Part shown: positions 30,163-40,431 of the stretch, piece by piece
Layout: the number at the start of each line of letters is the position of its first letter
Numbering within the stretch: the first letter of the stretch is position 1
Source of the DNA: Janibacter sp. Soil728
Lineage (GTDB): Bacteria; Actinomycetota; Actinomycetes; Actinomycetales; Dermatophilaceae
Reading direction: 5' to 3'
Length of the DNA: 64,000 nucleotides
NCBI RefSeq assembly: GCF_001428305.1
Contig: NZ_LMRZ01000004.1
Location: 167,314 to 231,313, forward strand
Position numbers and translations under genes: made by a program
Notes under the pieces: model-generated
What the model was told of the DNA's origin: nothing
The model's input: only the letters and a program-made list of their open reading frames with translations
The model's database searches: none

Positions 30163-30200
30163 TCCCGTCGAGACGGTTGCGGCGCAACCTCCTCAGGGAT
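30162..30200 (+). repeat. post-stop palindrome R1
   Basis: Begins in the M19 stop codon. Outer arms ATCCC/GGGAT, inner arms GGTTGC/GCAACC around GGC, with the family signatures GTCGAGAC and CTCCTCAGGG. It belongs to the family seen at 49689, 51982 and inside the glycosyltransferase gene. It may act as a 3'-end hairpin. Confidence 0.85.
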
Positions 30201-30215
30201 CGGGCTCGGTGCTCG

Positions 30216-30482
30216 TCAGGCGCGCACGTCGGGGAAGGGCCGGGGTGACGGCGGGACGTCACCGTGGACCGTCGAGCCCTTGATGGTGTCGCCGAGCAGG
30301 TTCTTCTTCATCGTCCGGGACAGTCCGTCGAGCTGCTTGTGGTACTTGCCCTTGGTGCGCTGGTCGATGAAGCCCGTGGCCTTCTCGACGTAGTCGTTCG
30401 CCTTGTCGGGGTTGTTCTTGGCCCACTGCCGCGCGCCCTCGGCGGCAGTGAGCATCAGGGCGGCGTTCTTGAACTTGGCCAT
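30216..30482 (-). CDS. Rv0909/MT0933-family antitoxin-like protein
   Basis: 88 aa, basic. The N-terminal MAKFKNAALMLTAAEGARQW and DKANDYVEKATGFIDQRTKGKY match the MT0933-like antitoxin family. The known partner (Rv0910-like) would be expected next to it, but neighbours are the M19 peptidase and an MFS exporter, so this is an orphan. AAGGA lies 5 nt before the ATG. Whether it still functions as an antitoxin is unknown. Confidence 0.75.
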   Translation of the reverse strand: MAKFKNAALMLTAAEGARQWAKNNPDKANDYVEKATGFIDQRTKGKYHKQLDGLSRTMKKNLLGDTIKGSTVHGDVPPSPRPFPDVRA

Positions 30483-30523
30483 GGTGGTCCTTCGGTCGGG
30501 AGCGTTCTTGCCAGTATCCAACG

Positions 30524-30560
30524 AAGGGGCGGCTCCCAGGATTCCTGCGAGCCGCCCCTT
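30524..30560 (-). terminator. terminator of MFS exporter gene
   Basis: 12-bp perfect arms AAGGGGCGGCTC/GAGCCGCCCCTT with a 13-nt loop, just downstream of the exporter stop (30574) and before the orphan antitoxin promoter region. Confidence 0.8.
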
Positions 30561-30573
30561 TCGTCCGATCACC

Positions 30574-32235
30574 TCAGTGCATGAGCACCGGAGCGCTGTC
30601 CTGCGGCTCCTCGTCGAGCAGATGGCTCTTCTCCTGCTTGCGCGGGAGGAAGGCCGCCACGACGAGCGTCGCGAGGCACATGAAGGCCGAGACCCAGTAG
30701 GTCGCGGCGAAGGCGTCAGCCATGTCCAGACGGACCGCGTGCATGAGCGCCTGGGCGCCGGCTGCCGGGTCACCTGCGTACTGACCGAGGATCTGCGCGA
30801 CCTCGGGGAACTTCGCGAGCAGCTGCTGGATCGCGTTGGGGTCGGAGACCTTGGCGCTCTCCTCGCCGAAGGCCTGGGCCTGCCCGATGAGCGGGCGGCT
30901 CTCGAAGCCACGCGTCAGGACGACCGACGCGATGGCGACACCGAAGGAGCTGGCCACCTGCTGGGTGATGTTGAGCAGGGTCGAGCCACGGGCCACCTGG
31001 TGGGCGGTCAGTGCCTTGAGCGAGCTGGTCATCAGCGGCATCATCGTCGCGCCCATGCCCAGACCCATGACGAAGAGCGCCGGGATGACGAAGCCCCAGT
31101 AGCTGGAATCGGCCGAGAGCTGGGTGAAGGCGAACATGCCGCCCGTGATGAGGGCGATGCCGACCGGCACGATGCGGCCGACCGGGTACTTGTCGACGAG
31201 CATGCCGGCGATCGGCATGGTGATCAGCGCGCCGAGACCCTGCGGGATCATCAGCACGCCCGCCATGGTCGTGCTCTCACCGCGCACCTGCTGGAAGTAG
31301 GTCGGCATGAGCAGCAGGCCGCCGAAGAAGGCTGCGGCGAAGAGGAACATCGTCAGGGCCGCGACGGAGAACTGACGGTTGGCGAGCAGGCGCAGGTCGA
31401 GCAACGGGTGCTTGGGCCGCATCGACCAGAAGCCGAAGGCGATGATCAGGGCGAGACCAGCGAGGGCCGTGCCGTAGACCTTGGGGGAGTTGATGGTGCC
31501 AGCCTCGGGGATCGAGGAGACCCCGTAGAGGAAGAGGGCAAGACCGGGCGACATGAGCAGCAGGCCGACGACGTCCAGCGACTCGCTGGGGTGCGTGTCG
31601 TCCTTGGGCAGGACGAGGGCCGCGTAGACGAACGCAGCGAGGCCGATCGGCAGGTTGATCAGGAAGATCCACGTCCAGCTCGGACGACCCAGCCAGTGGG
31701 CGTTGTCGATGAGCCAGCCACCGAGGATCGGGCCACCGATGGGGCCGAGCAGCATCGGGACCCCGAGGATCGCCATGAGCCGACCGATGCGCTGCGGGCC
31801 TGCTGCACGGGTCATGATCGTCATGCCGAGCGGCATGAGCATGCCGCCACCGAGTCCCTGGAGCACCCGGGCGCCGATGAGCATCTGGATCGTGGGGGCG
31901 AAGGCACACAGCACGGAGCCGGCCACGAAGAAGGCCACCGCCGCGAGGTAGAGGCGCTTGGTGCCGAAGCGGTCGGCCGCCCAGCCCGTCAGCGGGATGA
32001 CGGTCGCCAGCGCGAGTGTGTAGGCCGTGACGGTCCACGCGACGGTGGAGTACTGCAGCGGCTCGGGGCCCGTCGCCAGGTCCGTCTGGAAGTGGGGGAG
32101 GGCGACATTGACGACGGTGATGTCGAGGATCGACATGATGGCGCCGAGGACGACGACGCCGGCCACCTTGAGCACGGCGGCGTCGATCTTTTCCGGATAC
32201 TCCTGTGGCGGGGAGTCGTGGACGGTCGTGGACAC
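30574..32235 (-). CDS. DHA2 (EmrB/QacA-type) MFS drug exporter
   Basis: 553 aa with about 14 transmembrane helices, the DHA2 proton antiporter plan. Motifs: helix 1 region ILDITVVNVALP, loop motif GWAADRFGTKRLY, helix 4-5 RVLQGLGGGMLMPLG and motif C-like VPMLLGPIGGPILGGWL. It likely exports hydrophobic or cationic compounds; substrate unknown. GTG 32235 follows AGGAG with 6-nt spacing. The upstream region (32236-32371) includes a GATGCATGCATC palindrome (near 32305-32316) that could be a repressor site, though no regulator gene is adjacent. Confidence 0.92.
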   Translation of the reverse strand: MSTTVHDSPPQEYPEKIDAAVLKVAGVVVLGAIMSILDITVVNVALPHFQTDLATGPEPLQYSTVAWTVTAYTLALATVIPLTGWAADRFGTKRLYLAAVAFFVAGSVLCAFAPTIQMLIGARVLQGLGGGMLMPLGMTIMTRAAGPQRIGRLMAILGVPMLLGPIGGPILGGWLIDNAHWLGRPSWTWIFLINLPIGLAAFVYAALVLPKDDTHPSESLDVVGLLLMSPGLALFLYGVSSIPEAGTINSPKVYGTALAGLALIIAFGFWSMRPKHPLLDLRLLANRQFSVAALTMFLFAAAFFGGLLLMPTYFQQVRGESTTMAGVLMIPQGLGALITMPIAGMLVDKYPVGRIVPVGIALITGGMFAFTQLSADSSYWGFVIPALFVMGLGMGATMMPLMTSSLKALTAHQVARGSTLLNITQQVASSFGVAIASVVLTRGFESRPLIGQAQAFGEESAKVSDPNAIQQLLAKFPEVAQILGQYAGDPAAGAQALMHAVRLDMADAFAATYWVSAFMCLATLVVAAFLPRKQEKSHLLDEEPQDSAPVLMH

Positions 32236-32359
32236 AGGAGTCTCCTGAGAGGGTTTGCGAAGGGGGTGACGGCAGCCTCGTCGCCACCCGGGCCGAGCGA
32301 AAAGATGCATGCATCGGCCAAGCAAGTATGCGCCCTCCCACCTCGAGGACCAAGCCCTT

Positions 32360-32365
32360 TAGGCT
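32360..32365 (+). promoter_or_regulatory. -10 box of guaB3, leaderless
   Basis: TAGGCT 6 nt before GTG 32372. Confidence 0.6.
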
Positions 32366-32371
32366 GGGCGC

Positions 32372-33493
32372 GTGAATGAGATCGAGATCGGCCGAGGCAA
32401 GCGTGGCCGCAGGGCCTACTCCTTCGACGACATCGCGGTGCTGCCGAGCCGGCGCACGCGCGACCCCGAGGAGGTCTCACTCGACTGGCAGATCGACGCC
32501 TACCACTTCGAGATGCCCGTCCTGGCGGCACCGATGGACTCGGTGATGTCGCCGACGACGGCCGTCGCCTTCGGCGAGGCCGGCGGCCTGCCGGTCCTCG
32601 ACCTCGAGGGCCTGTGGACGCGTTACGCCGACCCGGAGCTCCTCCTCGCGGAGATCGCCTCCCTCGACCCCGTCGTGGCGACCGTCCGCATGCAGGAGAT
32701 CTACGCCGCACCGATCCAGCCCGAGCTGATCACCGAGCGGCTGCGTGCGTTGCGCGCCGCCGGCGTGACCGTCGCCGGTGCCCTCAGCCCGCAGAACACC
32801 CAGCAGCACTGGAAGACCGTCGTCGACGCGGGAGTCGATCTCTTCGTCATCCGCGGGACGACGGTCTCCGCCGAGCACGTGAGCAGCCGCAGCGAGCCGC
32901 TGAACCTCAAGCGCTTCATCTACGAGCTCGACGTCCCGGTCATCGTCGGTGGCACTGCCGGCTACACCTCTGCCCTGCACCTGATGCGCACGGGCGCAGC
33001 GGGCGTCCTCGTCGGCTTCGGTGGGGGAGCCGCGCACACGACTCGTCAGACCCTGGGCATCCACGCCCCGATGGCCAGCGCCGTCGCCGATGTCGCCGCC
33101 GCCCGTCGCGACTACCTCGACGAGTCCGGTGGGCGCTATGTCCACGTCATCGCCGATGGTGGCCTCGGCACCAGCGGTGACATCGTCAAGGCCATCGCCT
33201 GCGGCGCCGACGCCGTCATGCTCGGTGCCGCGCTCGCGCGGGCTGCGGACGCACCCGGTCGTGGCTACCACTGGGGCCCCGAGGCCCACCACCCCGAGCT
33301 GCCCCGCGGCTCTCGCGTCGAGGTCGGTTCGGTCGCGCCGCTGCAGGAGGTCCTCTTCGGCCCGAGCAAGGTGGCCGACGGCTCGACCAACCTCATCGGG
33401 GCCCTGCGCCGGGCGATGGCGACGACCGGGTACACCGAGGTCAAGGAGCTGCAGCGCATCGAGGTCGTCGTCGCGCCGCATCAACCCAGCTGA
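32372..33493 (+). CDS. guaB3: GuaB3-family IMP dehydrogenase-related protein
   Basis: 373 aa. An IMPDH-like TIM barrel without the CBS insert. Substrate-loop alignment with GuaB shows GGGAAHTTR where GuaB has GPGSICTTR, so the catalytic Cys is replaced by His. It should not be a normal IMPDH. GuaB3 is conserved in Actinobacteria; its reaction is uncertain, and I do not assign one. FEMPVLAAPMDSVMSP and VIADGGLGTSGDIVKAIACG are intact. Confidence 0.9.
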   Translation: MNEIEIGRGKRGRRAYSFDDIAVLPSRRTRDPEEVSLDWQIDAYHFEMPVLAAPMDSVMSPTTAVAFGEAGGLPVLDLEGLWTRYADPELLLAEIASLDPVVATVRMQEIYAAPIQPELITERLRALRAAGVTVAGALSPQNTQQHWKTVVDAGVDLFVIRGTTVSAEHVSSRSEPLNLKRFIYELDVPVIVGGTAGYTSALHLMRTGAAGVLVGFGGGAAHTTRQTLGIHAPMASAVADVAAARRDYLDESGGRYVHVIADGGLGTSGDIVKAIACGADAVMLGAALARAADAPGRGYHWGPEAHHPELPRGSRVEVGSVAPLQEVLFGPSKVADGSTNLIGALRRAMATTGYTEVKELQRIEVVVAPHQPS

Positions 33494-33535
33494 CCGTCGA
33501 GGTTCGCCGGCGCCCGCTCCTCCTCAGCGGGCGGA
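33494..33535 (+). repeat. possible diverged post-stop palindrome
   Basis: Directly after the guaB3 stop: CCGTCGAGG ... CTCCTCCTCAGCGGG with a GCCCGCT/AGCGGGC stem. It shares the signatures and placement of the family but is clearly degenerate. It may simply be a terminator hairpin. Confidence 0.4.
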
Positions 33536-33592
33536 GCAACGGTGTGGCGTCTCGCACCTAGAGCGCCTCTGGCGCCGAGGTGATCACCCGGT

Positions 33593-33598
33593 TACCTT
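33593..33598 (+). promoter_or_regulatory. -10 box of gabD2, leaderless
   Basis: TACCTT 6 nt before ATG 33605. Confidence 0.55.
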
Positions 33599-33604
33599 TG
33601 AGTA

Positions 33605-35197
33605 ATGACCTCGGAGATCATTGCTGACCCAGAGCTGGACCCCACGGCCACCTACGCGGTCGACCCCGGGCGGGCCCGGCGCTTTGCCAGCCGCGTGGTC
33701 GCCTCGCCGACGGCCGAGACCTTCACGCGGATCTCGCCGCTGACCGGCGGTCCGATCGCGGCCCTGCCGCTGTCACGCGCTGACGACGTGACGCGCGCGG
33801 TCGCCGCCGCACGTGCCGCCCAGGTCCGGTGGGCCGCCACGTCCTTCGACGAGCGCCGCCGGATCATGCTGCGCTTCCACGACCTCGTGCTGGCCAAGCA
33901 GGTCGAGCTGCTCGACCTGGTGCAGATCGAGTCGGGCAAGGTACGCAAGCAGGCCTTCGAGGAGGTCCTCGACACCGCCCTCGCGGCCCGCTACTACGCC
34001 CGTACCGCCGAGGGGCACCTCAAGCCGCGCCGGGTCGCCGGCGCCTACCCGGTGCTGACGCAGACGCGCGTCCAGCACCATCCCAAGGGCGTCGTGGGCA
34101 TCGTCTCCCCGTGGAACTACCCCCTGAGCCTGGCGATCACCGACGCGTTGCCCGCGCTGATGGCCGGCAACGCCGTCGTCCTACGTCCCGACCAGCAGGG
34201 TTCCGTCACCGCGCTCGCCGGCGTCGAGCTGCTGCGCGAGGCCGGCCTCCCCGAGGGTGTCTTCCAGGTCGTGCTCGGAGCGGGCAGCGAGGCTGGCCAA
34301 GCGGTCGTCGACCAGACCGACTACGTCTGCTACACCGGCTCGACCCCCACGGGTCGTCGGGTCGCCCAGTCGGCCGCCGCGCGGCTGGTCTCCTTCAGCA
34401 TGGAGCTCGGCGGCAAGAACTCCGTCTACATCGCCGACGACGCGGACCTCGGCCGAGCGGTCGAGGGGGCCGTGCGGGCGTGCTTCTCCAGCGCCGGGCA
34501 GCTGTGCATCTCCACCGAGCGGGTCGTCGTCCACGAGGCGATCGCCGACGAGTTCATCCCGCGGTTCCTGGCCGCAGTCGAGGCGATGACCCTCGGCACG
34601 GCTCTCGAGTACGGCTACGACATGGGGTCCCTGGTCAGCCAGTCCCAGCTCGACACCGTCACCGCGCACGTCGAGGACGCCAAGGCCAAGGGCGCCACGG
34701 TGCTCACCGGTGGCCGGCACCGCCCCGAGATCGGTCGCTTCGTCTTCGAGCCGACGGTCCTCGAGGGCGTCACCGCGGCCATGACCTGCCGCGACGAGGA
34801 GACCTTCGGGCCGCTCGTGTCGATCTACCGCGTCGCCGACGACAACGCCGCGATCTCGCTCGTCAACGACACCCAGTACGGCCTGAACTCGTCGGTGTGG
34901 ACCCGCGACGTGCACCGAGGCCGACAGATCGCGGCCCGGATCCAGACCGGGACCGTCAACATCAACGAGTGCTATGCGGCCGCATGGGCGTCGATGGGCG
35001 CGCCGATGGGTGGGATGAAGGACTCCGGCATGGGTCGCCGTCACGGTGCCGAGGGCATCCTGAAGTACACCGAGTCGCAGACCGTCGCCGCTCAGTACCT
35101 CGTGCCGATCGCACCGGCCTTCGGGATGAGCGACAAGGCGCACGCCACGGCACTGACACTGGGCCTGCGGGCCATGAAGATTGTAGGTATGAAGTGA
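33605..35197 (+). CDS. gabD2: succinate-semialdehyde dehydrogenase (NADP) family
   Basis: 530 aa aldehyde dehydrogenase. Motifs: VSPWNYPLSLAITDALPAL, the catalytic Glu in SMELGGKN, and the catalytic Cys in SSAGQLCIS near residue 302. Sequence resembles actinobacterial GabD2, which oxidizes succinate semialdehyde to succinate. An extra C-terminal tail (GMSDKAHATALTLGLRAMKIVG) may pack on the surface. The stop overlaps the GMC oxidoreductase start by 4 nt, so the products probably act together. Confidence 0.9.
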   Translation: MTSEIIADPELDPTATYAVDPGRARRFASRVVASPTAETFTRISPLTGGPIAALPLSRADDVTRAVAAARAAQVRWAATSFDERRRIMLRFHDLVLAKQVELLDLVQIESGKVRKQAFEEVLDTALAARYYARTAEGHLKPRRVAGAYPVLTQTRVQHHPKGVVGIVSPWNYPLSLAITDALPALMAGNAVVLRPDQQGSVTALAGVELLREAGLPEGVFQVVLGAGSEAGQAVVDQTDYVCYTGSTPTGRRVAQSAAARLVSFSMELGGKNSVYIADDADLGRAVEGAVRACFSSAGQLCISTERVVVHEAIADEFIPRFLAAVEAMTLGTALEYGYDMGSLVSQSQLDTVTAHVEDAKAKGATVLTGGRHRPEIGRFVFEPTVLEGVTAAMTCRDEETFGPLVSIYRVADDNAAISLVNDTQYGLNSSVWTRDVHRGRQIAARIQTGTVNINECYAAAWASMGAPMGGMKDSGMGRRHGAEGILKYTESQTVAAQYLVPIAPAFGMSDKAHATALTLGLRAMKIVGMK

Positions 35198-36993
35198 ACG
35201 ACAACCAGGCGGTCGACACCACCGTCGACACCGACGTCCTCGTCATCGGCTCCGGCTTCGGCGGCTCCGTCGCCGCACTTCGCCTGTCGGAGAAGGGCTA
35301 TCGCGTCACCGTCCTCGAGGCCGGGCGACGCTTCGCGGACTCCGAGTTCGCCGAGACCAGCTGGGACCTGAAGAACTTCCTGTGGGCGCCCAAGCTCGGG
35401 TGCTACGGGATCCAGCGCATCCACCTGCTCAAGGACGTCATGGTCCTGGCCGGTGCAGGCGTCGGCGGAGGCTCGCTCAACTACGCCAACACCCTCTACG
35501 TCCCGCCGGAGGTCTTCTTCAAGGACCGGCAGTGGGGGCACATCACCGACTGGCAGGCCGAGCTGCTGCCGCACTACGACATGGCCAGCACGATGCTCGG
35601 TGTCGTCACCAACCCGTGCGAGTCGGTCGTCGAGGACGCCATGCGCGACGCGGCCGCCGAGATGGGCGTGTCCGAGACCTTCCGCAAGACGCCCGTCGGG
35701 GTGCTCTTCGGTCAGGACGACTCGGCCCAGGAGCAGGGTCGCACCATCGAGGACCCCTACTTCGGTGGCGCCGGCCCCACGCGGACCACGTGCACCGAGT
35801 GCGGCAACTGCATGGTCGGGTGCCGCGTCGGTGCCAAGAACACGCTCGTCAAGAACTACCTCGCCCTCGCCGAGGGCCTGGGCACCCAGATCGTGCCGAT
35901 GCGCACTGTCACCAGGGTCGGCGTCGTCCCGGGCACCGAGGGGCCCGACGAGGTCTACCGCGTGCGCCACGAGGCCACGGATGCACTGGGGGACAAGAGC
36001 GCTCGCGTCACCACGGCACGCAAGGTGATCGTCGCCGCCGGGACCTGGGGTACGCAGAACCTCCTTCACGCGATGAAGGCCGACGGTGAGCTGGCTGGGA
36101 TCAGCGACCGGCTCGGTGAGCTGACCCGCACCAACTCCGAGGCCCTCGTGGGCGCGCTCGCCACGACGCCGCCCGAGGGTGACGACGACCTGACCAAGGG
36201 GGTGGCCATCACCTCCTCCTTCCACCCCGACTCGTCCACCCACATCGAGAACGTCCGGTACGGCAGGGGCTCGGACGCGATGGGCATGCTCACCACGCTG
36301 CTCGCGCCGCCGAGGACGGGCCGGACCCCGCGCTTCGTCAAGCTCATGCTCGACCTGCCGCGCAACCTCCCCGCGCTCAAGGCATGGTTCCCCCCGGGCA
36401 CCCACTTCGCCGACAGCACGGTCATCGGCCTGGTGATGCAGTCCCTGGACAACTCGCTGACGACGTCCTTGACGCAGGGTCGTGGCGGTCGTCGCCGGCT
36501 CACCTCCACGCAGGGCCACGGTGAGAAGAACCCGACCTACATCAAGGCCGGGCACGAGGGCGTCAAGGTCCTCGCCGACAAGCTCTCGGCGCGGCTCGGT
36601 CAGCCCTTCTACCCGGGTGGCACGTGGAGCGAGGCCTTCGACATCCCGCTCACCGCGCACTTCCTCGGGGGCGCCGCGATCAGTGACTCGCCCGCCACGG
36701 GCGTCATCGACCCCTACCAGCGGCTGTGGGGTCACCCCGGCATCAGCGTGGTCGACGGGTCGGCCGTCTCGGCCAACCTCGGTGTCAACCCGTCGCTGAC
36801 GATCACGGCGCAGTCGGAGCGGGCCTTCTCGATGTGGCCCAACACCGGCGACACCGACGCGCGACCGGCGCAGGGCGACGCCTACCGTCGGGTCGAGCCG
36901 ATCGCGGCGCGTCGACCGGCCGTGCGCGAGTTCACCCACACCAGCTCCACGGTGTCCCTGCCCACCCCCGCCGTCCGCCAAGGGGTGTCCTGA
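35194..36993 (+). CDS. GMC oxidoreductase, ChoD/cholesterol oxidase-like, with 4-Cys motif
   Basis: 599 aa. FAD-binding Rossmann motif VLVIGSGFGGSVAALRL starts near residue 13; the GMC C-terminal His region is ITAHFLGGAAIS, and NLGVNPSLTITAQSERA closes the FAD site. Between residues about 200 and 215 lies CTECGNCMVGC, a CxxCxxCxxxC arrangement like a [4Fe-4S] ferredoxin site, also remembered from mycobacterial ChoD-like proteins. Likely a sterol or polyprenol-like alcohol oxidase; substrate not established. Translation is coupled to gabD2. Confidence 0.85.
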   Translation: MNDNQAVDTTVDTDVLVIGSGFGGSVAALRLSEKGYRVTVLEAGRRFADSEFAETSWDLKNFLWAPKLGCYGIQRIHLLKDVMVLAGAGVGGGSLNYANTLYVPPEVFFKDRQWGHITDWQAELLPHYDMASTMLGVVTNPCESVVEDAMRDAAAEMGVSETFRKTPVGVLFGQDDSAQEQGRTIEDPYFGGAGPTRTTCTECGNCMVGCRVGAKNTLVKNYLALAEGLGTQIVPMRTVTRVGVVPGTEGPDEVYRVRHEATDALGDKSARVTTARKVIVAAGTWGTQNLLHAMKADGELAGISDRLGELTRTNSEALVGALATTPPEGDDDLTKGVAITSSFHPDSSTHIENVRYGRGSDAMGMLTTLLAPPRTGRTPRFVKLMLDLPRNLPALKAWFPPGTHFADSTVIGLVMQSLDNSLTTSLTQGRGGRRRLTSTQGHGEKNPTYIKAGHEGVKVLADKLSARLGQPFYPGGTWSEAFDIPLTAHFLGGAAISDSPATGVIDPYQRLWGHPGISVVDGSAVSANLGVNPSLTITAQSERAFSMWPNTGDTDARPAQGDAYRRVEPIAARRPAVREFTHTSSTVSLPTPAVRQGVS

Positions 36994-37011
36994 CCCTCCA
37001 GCGTGCTCGCG

Positions 37012-37017
37012 TAGCCT
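37012..37017 (+). promoter_or_regulatory. -10 box of SURF1 gene, leaderless
   Basis: TAGCCT 6 nt before GTG 37024. Confidence 0.6.
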
Positions 37018-37023
37018 GAGTGG

Positions 37024-37782
37024 GTGCTCCGGACCGCCCTTCGACCCCGCTTCCTGGGGCTGCTCGTGGTGGCCCTCGTCGTCGCGGCCGTCGGGATCAT
37101 CGCTGGTCGCTGGCAGTGGTCCGTGGCCCATGACGTGGCGCGCGCCGACGCGGTGCGTACGGTCCAGGAGCGCCCGGTGCGTCCGCTCGCCGACGTGGTC
37201 GCGCCCCACGAAGCCTTCCCCGACGAGGGGTCGGGCCAGCAGGTGTCGACCCGCGGCGAGTACACCGGTGACCCGCTGCTGGTGGTCAACCGTCGTTTCG
37301 ACGACGCCAAGGTCAGCTGGGTGCTCGACCGCTTCGTCGTCGAGCGGACTGGAGCCAACCTCGCGGTCGTCCGCGGGTGGATCCCCGCGGGGGAGGACCC
37401 CCCTTCGGCCCCGAGCGGAACCGTCGACCTCGTCGGCTCCTTGGCGCCACCGGAGGCTCCTGATCAGTCGGGCGGCTCCGCAGACGGCGAGCTGACCTCG
37501 GTCGACATCGCCCAGCTGGTCAATGCGTGGGACGGCGACATCTACAACGGCTTCGTCTTCGCGATCAGCGAGGACGGCTCCGCGTCCGCCACCGGGCTCG
37601 AGCGGGTCCCGCCGCCGCTGCCGGACACCTCGCTGCAGTTCCGCAATGTCATGTACGCGGGGCAGTGGTGGTTGTTCGCGGCCTTCGCGCTGTGGATGTG
37701 GGTCAAGATGGTGCGCCAGGCCGCGCGCGCCGACGACGACGAGGCGGATGCATCCGCCACGATGATGAAGGAGAGCACGTGA
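37024..37782 (+). CDS. SURF1-family cytochrome oxidase assembly protein
   Basis: 252 aa. Typical SURF1 topology: N-terminal transmembrane helix (residues about 9-27, ending AGRWQW), a periplasm-side soluble domain with RGEYTGDPLLVVNRRF and VVRGWIPA, and a C-terminal helix (about 215-233, FAAFALWMWVKM). It is thought to help heme a insertion or assembly of cytochrome aa3 oxidase. It overlaps the DUF3817 gene by 4 nt. Confidence 0.9.
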   Translation: MLRTALRPRFLGLLVVALVVAAVGIIAGRWQWSVAHDVARADAVRTVQERPVRPLADVVAPHEAFPDEGSGQQVSTRGEYTGDPLLVVNRRFDDAKVSWVLDRFVVERTGANLAVVRGWIPAGEDPPSAPSGTVDLVGSLAPPEAPDQSGGSADGELTSVDIAQLVNAWDGDIYNGFVFAISEDGSASATGLERVPPPLPDTSLQFRNVMYAGQWWLFAAFALWMWVKMVRQAARADDDEADASATMMKEST

Positions 37783-38120
37783 GCAACGAGACAACGGGTG
37801 CGACGACCGCCGACCCGAGGGCGATCGCGACCGCACTGCGCGTGTTTCGCGTGACCGCGATCCTCGCGGGTCTGGCGATGTTCGTCCTCATCCTCGAGAT
37901 GGTCCTCAAGTACGGCATGGACAACGAGGCGCTGACGTGGTGGTCGCCGGTGCACGGTCTGATCTTCATGGCCTTCGCCGTCGCCACCGCCAACCTCGGC
38001 TTCAAGATCGGCTGGCCCGTGGGCCGGATGATCCTCACGATCCTGCTCGCGTGCGTCCCCTTCGTCGCCTTCGTCGAGGAGCGCCGCGTCGTCCGCGAGG
38101 TCTCCCCGCTCACCACCTGA
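37779..38120 (+). CDS. DUF3817 membrane protein
   Basis: 113 aa with three hydrophobic segments (about residues 23-43, 58-77, 84-101). It contains EMVLKYGMDNEALTWWSPVHG, the DUF3817 signature region. Function unknown, though the family is often found beside SURF1 and guaA in Micrococcales. Ends shortly before two tandem 24-bp palindromes. Confidence 0.85.
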   Translation: MSNETTGATTADPRAIATALRVFRVTAILAGLAMFVLILEMVLKYGMDNEALTWWSPVHGLIFMAFAVATANLGFKIGWPVGRMILTILLACVPFVAFVEERRVVREVSPLTT

Positions 38121-38147
38121 CCGGTCGCGTACCTACTGACCATTCGT

Positions 38148-38171
38148 CTGCATTGCCCTATGGCAATGCGG
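38148..38171. repeat. 24-bp palindrome, copy 4 (inverted core)
   Basis: CTGCATTGCC, loop CTAT, GGCAATGCGG. The loop is the reverse complement of the usual ATAG, so this copy is in opposite orientation. With CGT/ACG flanks the arms reach 13 bp with one mismatch. Confidence 0.92.
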
Positions 38172-38179
38172 ACGAAGCG

Positions 38180-38202
38180 TGCATTGCCATAGGGCAATGC
38201 AG
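38180..38202. repeat. 24-bp palindrome, copy 5
   Basis: TGCATTGCC-ATAG-GGCAATGCAG, 8 bp after copy 4 and in opposite orientation. The pair fills the gap between DUF3817 and guaA and probably insulates guaA from upstream transcription. Confidence 0.92.
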
Positions 38203-38241
38203 AGTGGCGGACGGGGCGAAGGGGGAGTGGCTGGGTCCCGG

Positions 38242-38247
38242 TAGCCT
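38242..38247 (+). promoter_or_regulatory. -10 box of guaA, leaderless
   Basis: TAGCCT 6 nt before GTG 38254. This favours GTG 38254 over the in-frame GTG 38248. Confidence 0.6.
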
Positions 38248-38253
38248 GTGCGG

Positions 38254-39855
<1,602 letters not shown>

Positions 39856-39872
39856 TCATGGGTGCGGACTGC

Positions 39873-40424
39873 TCAGCTGAGCAGGATCGGGCCGAGCGAG
39901 CAGCCGCAGACGATCAGGATCACGATCGCGACGATCGCGATCATCACCCCGAGCCCCTTGCGGGACTGCTTGTCGTGGCCGATGGAGCCGGTCGTGAACT
40001 GGTGCCACGGCACGGCGTAGGAGCCGGGGATCGTCTGCCCCTCGCGGATGTCGAGGCCCATCGCCGCCTGACCGTACTGCCGCATCCACTGGGCGTGCAC
40101 GTCGACGCGGTGCTGGCCGGGGCGAAGGGGGTAGAAGTTGGCCCCGAAGGCCGCCGGGACGGGGTGGCCGTCGATCTTGACCGTGGGCGTCAGACCGGTG
40201 GTGAAGGCGTTGCCCTGCAGGGTGAGCATCAGGGCGCCGTGTCCGGCGGGCGGCTGCATCATCGCCGCCTGGGGCCCGGAGACCGGCATGACCTGCTGGG
40301 GCTGCTGGTACTGCTGCGGGCCACCCTGCTGGTACTGCTGCGGGCCACCCTGCTGAGGGTGCTGAGGGCCACCCGGCTGAGGGGAGTGGAGCGGCTGTCC
40401 GGGCGGCGGTGGGATGCTCGTCAT
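39873..40424 (-). CDS. Pro/Gln-rich C-terminally anchored membrane protein
   Basis: 183 aa. The N-terminal 55 residues are Pro/Gln/Gly-rich with GGPQQYQQ repeats and probably disordered. A middle beta-rich domain (about 60-140, ALMLTLQGNAFTTGLTPTVKIDG) follows, then one C-terminal transmembrane helix (GVMIAIVAIVILIVCGC). Topology suggests a cytoplasmic domain tethered by a tail anchor. Function unknown. Divergent from plsC with overlapping promoter regions. Confidence 0.8.
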   Translation of the reverse strand: MTSIPPPPGQPLHSPQPGGPQHPQQGGPQQYQQGGPQQYQQPQQVMPVSGPQAAMMQPPAGHGALMLTLQGNAFTTGLTPTVKIDGHPVPAAFGANFYPLRPGQHRVDVHAQWMRQYGQAAMGLDIREGQTIPGSYAVPWHQFTTGSIGHDKQSRKGLGVMIAIVAIVILIVCGCSLGPILLS

Positions 40425-40431
40425 GCACCGA

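Noticed and set aside
30403-32379. Plus-strand open frame opposite the DHA2 exporter
   Set aside because: Composition is Glu/Arg/Asp-rich without domains, while the opposite strand has all MFS motifs and a good ribosome-binding site.
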